Source: Arthrobacter sp. Leaf141 (lineage in GTDB: Bacteria > Actinomycetota > Actinomycetes > Actinomycetales > Micrococcaceae). From it: 64,000 bases of DNA. Below are positions 60,229 to 64,000 of this stretch, in pieces. The notes below the pieces were generated by a model, which saw only the letters and a program-made list of their open reading frames with translations, was not told where the DNA came from and ran no database searches. The stretch is from the NCBI RefSeq assembly GCF_001424565.1, contig NZ_LMOL01000045.1, positions 183,463 to 247,462 of the forward strand. The letters run 5' to 3'. Both the position numbers and the translations under genes were made by a program. Position 1 is the stretch's first letter. Every line of letters starts with the position of its first letter.

Positions 60229-60303
60229 GGCGGGCCGCAGCGCGGGCCCGGGCGGTAAGCTCCGGGCCCGCCTGCCCGGCGCAGGCCTGGAAGCGGCGGG
60301 AGC

Positions 60304-61845
60304 CTAGAAGGCGCCCAGGTTCCGGTACTTTTCCGCCCGGGACGCCACCAGCGACGCAACCGGCGCCCCGGCCAGGTTTCCCAGCTCGTACTCGATGGCC
60401 CGGGCCATCCGTTCGCAGAATCCGGCGGGCTCCAGCGAAGCGTCGCCGCGCTCGTCAACAATGTGGTCCACCAGGCCGTTGGCGTACAGCGATGCCACGT
60501 TTACACCCTGTGCCTGTGCCATGGCCGGAGCGTGGGCGGTGGTGCGGTGCACAATGGCGCTGGCGCCCTCCGGCGGCAGCGGCGACAGCCAGCTGTGCTG
60601 CGCCGCGATGGTCCGGTCTGCGGGCAGCAGGGCCAGCGCCCCACCGCCGGCACCCTGCCCCAGCAACACCGAGACGGACGGTGATTCCAGTCCGATCAAT
60701 TCGTGCAGTGAGCGGGCAATCTCCCCCGCCAGGCCGCCCTCTTCGGCTTCCCTGGACAGATCCGCGCCCGCAGTGTCAATGACGGTCAGCAGGGGCAGCC
60801 GGAGTTCCTCGGCGAGCTTCATGCCCCGCCGGGCCTCCCGCAGCGAGCCTGGGCCCATGCCGGCGGCGTCCTTCCGCAGCGGCCGGGCGTGGCCCAGCAC
60901 AATGCAGGACTGGCTGCCGAACCGGGCCAGCGCCAGGAGCAGCCCGGGATCCTTTTCCCCCTGGCCGGTACCGTTGAGGGGCAGCGCATCGCTGGCGCCG
61001 TACTTAAGGAGCTGCCGGAGGTCCGGCCGCCGCGGTTTCCGGGAGATACCGATGGAGGTCCAGGCGTCAACAGTTGACGGCCGGACGGCAAGGGTTTCCG
61101 GCGGAGCCGGTTTGGCAGCCGGGCCGGACCCCTCCGGGCCCACACCGGTACCCGGCGCTGCGGCCAGGATGTCCAGGGCCCGTGCCACCAGGTTCGCCAG
61201 CTGTCCGGGCGCCACCACACCGTCGATAAGGCCCTTGCTGAACAGGTTCTCCGCCGTTTGCACGTTGTCCGGAAACGCCTCCCCGTACAGCGCCTCGTAG
61301 ACGCGCGGGCCGAGGAAGCCCAGGAGGGCGCCGGGTTCCGCCACGTTGATGTGGCCCAGCGAGCCCCACGAGGCCATCACCCCGCCGGTGGTGGGGTGCC
61401 GCAGGTAGACCAGGTACGGCAGGCCGGCCTGCCGGTGGGCGCGGACGGCGCCGGTGATCTTGACCATGGACAGGAACGCCAGGGTGCCTTCCTGCATCCG
61501 CGTTCCGCCCGAAGCGGGACCGGCAAGCAGCGGAAGCCCCTCGGCGGTGGCCCGTTCCACGGCCGCCACGATCCGCTGCGCGGCCGCGTGCCCGATCGAC
61601 CCCGCAAGGAACGCAAACTCGCTGACGATGACCGCCACGCGGCGGCCCTGGATCAGCCCGGCCCCGGTGAGCACCGACTCGTCGGTGCCGCTGCGGTCGC
61701 GGGCCCTGGCCAGGTCGGCGGCGTACCCGTCGGACACGGGCGGCTGCTCCGCGGGCGCGTCCCAGGAAACAAACGACCCCGGATCCACCACGGCCGACAG
61801 CAGCTCGGCGGCGCCCAGGTGCCGGACCTTCTCCGACGTGGGCAT
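60304..61845 (-). CDS. Fused acyl-CoA carboxyltransferase (AccD-AccA type)
   Basis: 513 residues from the ATG at 61845. N-terminal carboxyltransferase half (beta type): VIVSEFAFLAGSIG, GPASGGTRMQEGTLAFLSMVKI, with ASWGSLGHINVAEPGALLGFLGPRV. C-terminal (alpha type): LARFGSQSCIVLGHARP, LRLPLLTVIDTAGADLSREAEEGGLA and GQGAGGGALALLPADRT. The cysteine zinc-ribbon of E. coli AccD is absent. No biotin carboxylase or carrier is nearby. The start overlaps the CoA-transferase stop (TAATG). Confidence 0.88.
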   Translation of the reverse strand: MPTSEKVRHLGAAELLSAVVDPGSFVSWDAPAEQPPVSDGYAADLARARDRSGTDESVLTGAGLIQGRRVAVIVSEFAFLAGSIGHAAAQRIVAAVERATAEGLPLLAGPASGGTRMQEGTLAFLSMVKITGAVRAHRQAGLPYLVYLRHPTTGGVMASWGSLGHINVAEPGALLGFLGPRVYEALYGEAFPDNVQTAENLFSKGLIDGVVAPGQLANLVARALDILAAAPGTGVGPEGSGPAAKPAPPETLAVRPSTVDAWTSIGISRKPRRPDLRQLLKYGASDALPLNGTGQGEKDPGLLLALARFGSQSCIVLGHARPLRKDAAGMGPGSLREARRGMKLAEELRLPLLTVIDTAGADLSREAEEGGLAGEIARSLHELIGLESPSVSVLLGQGAGGGALALLPADRTIAAQHSWLSPLPPEGASAIVHRTTAHAPAMAQAQGVNVASLYANGLVDHIVDERGDASLEPAGFCERMARAIEYELGNLAGAPVASLVASRAEKYRNLGAF

Positions 61846-63053
61846 TACTTGGTGCCCGCCGCGGCGGTGAGGCCAAGCCACTCCCGGATCGCGCCGCCGT
61901 CGGCGTCCAGCAACGGCGGCGCGCTGTGGCTGGTGATGGTGGTTTCCGCGCTATCGCCTGCGGCGAAGAAGCGCAGCGGCGGGCCGGGAAGGCTGACGGT
62001 GCCCAGCAGCGGATGCTCCACGTCCACCACCAGCCCCTGCGACGCCACCTGGTCCCACGCGTAGACCTCATCCAGCGAGCGGACCTTGCCTGCCGGGATC
62101 CCGGCGTCGTTCAGTTTCTGCAGCAGTTCCGCAGCGCCATAGGCGGAGAAGGCGCGTTCGACGGCGGCAATCACCCCGGCGCGGTTGCGCACCCTGTCCG
62201 CGTTGCTGGCAAAGCCGGCGGCCGCCGGGTCCAGGCCGAAGGCCGCTGTGAACGCCGCCCACAGCTTCTCGCTGCCCACGCTGATCTGAACGCTGCCGTC
62301 CTTGCAGGCGAACAGGCCGTAGGGGGCGATGGAGGGATGGTGGTTGCCCTGCGCCTGCGGCACCTCGCCCGCCACGGTGGTCCGGGTGCCCTGGAAGGCG
62401 TGGACCCCGATCAGCGAAGCCAGCAGCGAGGTGCGCACCACCTGCCCCTTGCCGGTCCGGCCCCGTTCGACCAGGGCCGCGAGGACCCCGGACGCGCCGT
62501 TCATGCCGGCCAGGAGGTCGGCGATGGGGACACCCACGCGCTGGGGGTCGTCCGGGCCGGAGCCGGTGAGCGACATCAGGCCGGCTTCGCCCTGCAGGAT
62601 CTGGTCGTAGCCGCTGCGCTGGGACTCAGGGCCGTCGTGGCCGAACCCGGTGATGGACAGGATGATGAGCCGCGGGTTGAGCTCATGCATGGCACCGGTG
62701 GAGAAGCCCAGCCGGTCCATCACACCGGGGCGGAAGTTCTCGATCACCACGTCGGCGCGTTCCAGCAGGCCGCGGAGCACCGCCTGGCCGTCACCGCTCT
62801 TGAGGTCCAGGCTGATGGATTCCTTGTTGCGGTTGCAGGACATGAAGTAGGTGGACTGGAGATCGTCCTCGGGTCCCACGAAAGGCGGGCCCCAGCCGCG
62901 GGTGTCATCGCCCGTGCCCGGGTTTTCCACCTTGATCACGCGGGCACCCAGATCCGCCAGCATCATGCCGGCGTGCGGCCCGGCCAGGGCGCGGCTCAGG
63001 TCGATCACCGTGTGGCCGGCCAGGGGTCCTTGGGTGCTGTCAGCTCTGCTCAT
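61845..63053 (-). CDS. Class III CoA-transferase (CaiB/BaiF family)
   Basis: 402 residues. Family III CoA-transferase: LSRALAGPHAGMMLADLGARVIKVENPGTGDDTRGWGPPF, YFMSCNRNKESISLDLKS, ENFRPGVMDRLGFS and VGVPIADLLAG with the catalytic-region Asp. It moves CoA between organic acids; substrate unknown. AAAAGGAA precedes the ATG. Overlaps the carboxyltransferase by one base and lies 46 bases after the MatC-like gene. Confidence 0.92.
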   Translation of the reverse strand: MSRADSTQGPLAGHTVIDLSRALAGPHAGMMLADLGARVIKVENPGTGDDTRGWGPPFVGPEDDLQSTYFMSCNRNKESISLDLKSGDGQAVLRGLLERADVVIENFRPGVMDRLGFSTGAMHELNPRLIILSITGFGHDGPESQRSGYDQILQGEAGLMSLTGSGPDDPQRVGVPIADLLAGMNGASGVLAALVERGRTGKGQVVRTSLLASLIGVHAFQGTRTTVAGEVPQAQGNHHPSIAPYGLFACKDGSVQISVGSEKLWAAFTAAFGLDPAAAGFASNADRVRNRAGVIAAVERAFSAYGAAELLQKLNDAGIPAGKVRSLDEVYAWDQVASQGLVVDVEHPLLGTVSLPGPPLRFFAAGDSAETTITSHSAPPLLDADGGAIREWLGLTAAAGTK

Positions 63054-63099
63054 GTGCGGTGTTCCTTTTCTGATGCGGGGTGGCGGGGAGCGGTGGTGG

Positions 63100-64000
63100 C
63101 TAGAGCCAGCCGGGGACCACCAGGGCCAGCCAGGCCAGGACTGGGCCTGCGACGATGACGATGCCGCTGTAGCCGAGGATCTGTTTGTAGAACCTGTCCT
63201 TGTCCACGCCTTCCGGTGCGTTGGCCAGGACCAGGGCGCCGTTGGTGGAGAACGGCGAGACGTCCACAATCGTGGACGCAACCGCGAGGGCGCAGATGAC
63301 GCCGACAGCGCCGATGTCGCCGGAGGACAGGAACGGGACGGCCAGCGGGATCAGTGCGGCCAGGATGGCGGTGGAGGAAGCGAAGGCGGAGACCACGGCG
63401 CCGATGTAGCAGATGAGGAGTGCGGCCAGGAGCGGCAGGCCCATCCCCGCGACGCCGCCGGAGACAAACTCGATGGTGCCGGCTTCCTCCAGCACACCCA
63501 CGAAGGTGAGCATGCCGCAGATGAGCAACACGGTGGACCAGCTGATCTTGTTGATCGCGCCCTTCTGGGCGGCCGGGGACACCAGTGCCAGCACAATCGC
63601 GATGGTGATGGACACAAAGCCCACGTCCACCTTGAAGCCCAGCGCGATGACCGCAAGCGCGATCAGGCCGGCGATGGTCACCAGCTGCGGGAGGCGCTGC
63701 GAACGTTCCCGGGTGGCTGCCACGCCGTCGCCGGCGGGGTCGCGGGGACCGTACATGCCGGAGCCGAAGCCCTTGAAGGCCACGTCACTGCCGGCCTTCG
63801 CGCCGACGCTGACGGACATCCGGGCCTCCGCTGCCTGCTCCACAAAGTGGCCCACGCGGGAGGACAGCAGGGCCTTCCCGCCCAGGACGATGAAGAGGAT
63901 CACGGCGATCACGAGGTTGAAGCCCAGGCTGGAGAGGAACAGCGCCGTGGGGCTGAAGTCCAGGTCCGTTTTGGCCAGGATGCCGTTGACGGTGACGCCA
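63100..64000 (-). CDS. MatC-like dicarboxylate carrier, N-terminus outside the window
   Basis: The frame is open to the window edge, giving about 300 C-terminal residues. Around eight hydrophobic segments, with NKISWSTVLLICGMLTFVGVLEEAGTIEFV and DVSPFSTNGALVLANAPEG, the second resembling the malonate/dicarboxylate carrier MatC. Between the halves is a soluble loop (SGMYGPRDPAGDGVAATRERSQRLP). It probably brings an organic diacid in for the next two enzymes. Confidence 0.8.
   Translation of the reverse strand, partial: GVTVNGILAKTDLDFSPTALFLSSLGFNLVIAVILFIVLGGKALLSSRVGHFVEQAAEARMSVSVGAKAGSDVAFKGFGSGMYGPRDPAGDGVAATRERSQRLPQLVTIAGLIALAVIALGFKVDVGFVSITIAIVLALVSPAAQKGAINKISWSTVLLICGMLTFVGVLEEAGTIEFVSGGVAGMGLPLLAALLICYIGAVVSAFASSTAILAALIPLAVPFLSSGDIGAVGVICALAVASTIVDVSPFSTNGALVLANAPEGVDKDRFYKQILGYSGIVIVAGPVLAWLALVVPGWL

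Noticed and set aside
1..64000. Search for tRNA, rRNA, CRISPR, IS elements or prophage genes
   Set aside because: No tRNA-like cloverleaf ends, regular spaced repeats, transposase or integrase motifs were seen by eye.

Overview
The window looks like a chromosomal segment of a high-GC actinobacterium of the family Micrococcaceae, most likely Arthrobacter or Pseudarthrobacter. The clues are the very high G+C, frequent GTG starts, actinobacterial markers (Lsr2, ClpC, DUF3180, DUF2520, DUF2342-type metalloprotease), a PTS-dependent dihydroxyacetone kinase, a phosphoketolase and an actinobacterial SAM-IV type riboswitch. I recognise no tRNA, rRNA, IS element, prophage or CRISPR array. Genus is inferred from gene content and general knowledge, not from a search.

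Layout. 1-3.3 kb: end of a DUF3592 gene, a lipoprotein, a small unknown gene and dhaKLM (minus strand). 3.5-11.4 kb: short N-acetylglutamate synthase, S9 peptidase, clpC, lsr2, a 55-residue membrane gene and lysS. 11.4-16.2 kb: two tandem alpha/beta hydrolases, a 28-bp perfect inverted repeat, a DHA2 MFS exporter with an odd leader, a PfpI-family protein and a solitary TOPRIM protein. 16.2-30.9 kb: a long minus-strand block panC, DUF2520, two PH-domain membrane genes, DUF3180, folK, folB, folP, folE, ftsH, hpt, tilS, zinc metalloprotease, dacB, with ppa divergent. From memory of the genome map this matches the Mycobacterium tuberculosis Rv3596c-Rv3628 neighbourhood, but panC and lysS are separated here by the five genes of the 11.4-16.2 kb block. 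31-37.8 kb: carboxylesterase, DUF429 protein, an iron-box-controlled siderophore pair, phosphoketolase and a SatD-like protein. 37.8-39.7 kb: histidine phosphatase, small membrane protein, HAD phosphatase.

39.8-47.9 kb is the most interesting part: an eight-kilobase minus-strand operon of two luciferase-like flavin monooxygenases, a family 5 substrate-binding lipoprotein, two permeases and a fused two-NBD ATPase. A SAM-IV class riboswitch and a plausible promoter precede it. The arrangement implies import and oxidative cleavage of an organosulfur compound when S-adenosylmethionine is low. Across the promoter lie a frameshifted third luciferase-like gene and a rhodanese, and a cystathionine beta-synthase-like gene lies a little further on.

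49.5-60.2 kb: a second DHA2 MFS exporter, an unknown gene, a GNAT, serS, a diacylglycerol kinase-family gene, a 64-residue gene, pheA, a rhodanese, an amidase and a LapA-like protein. 60.3-64 kb: a fused acyl-CoA carboxyltransferase, a class III CoA-transferase and a MatC-like dicarboxylate carrier that runs off the window edge.

A recurrent signal is a TANNNT -10 hexamer exactly six bases before the start codon of several operon-leading genes, which points to leaderless transcripts.
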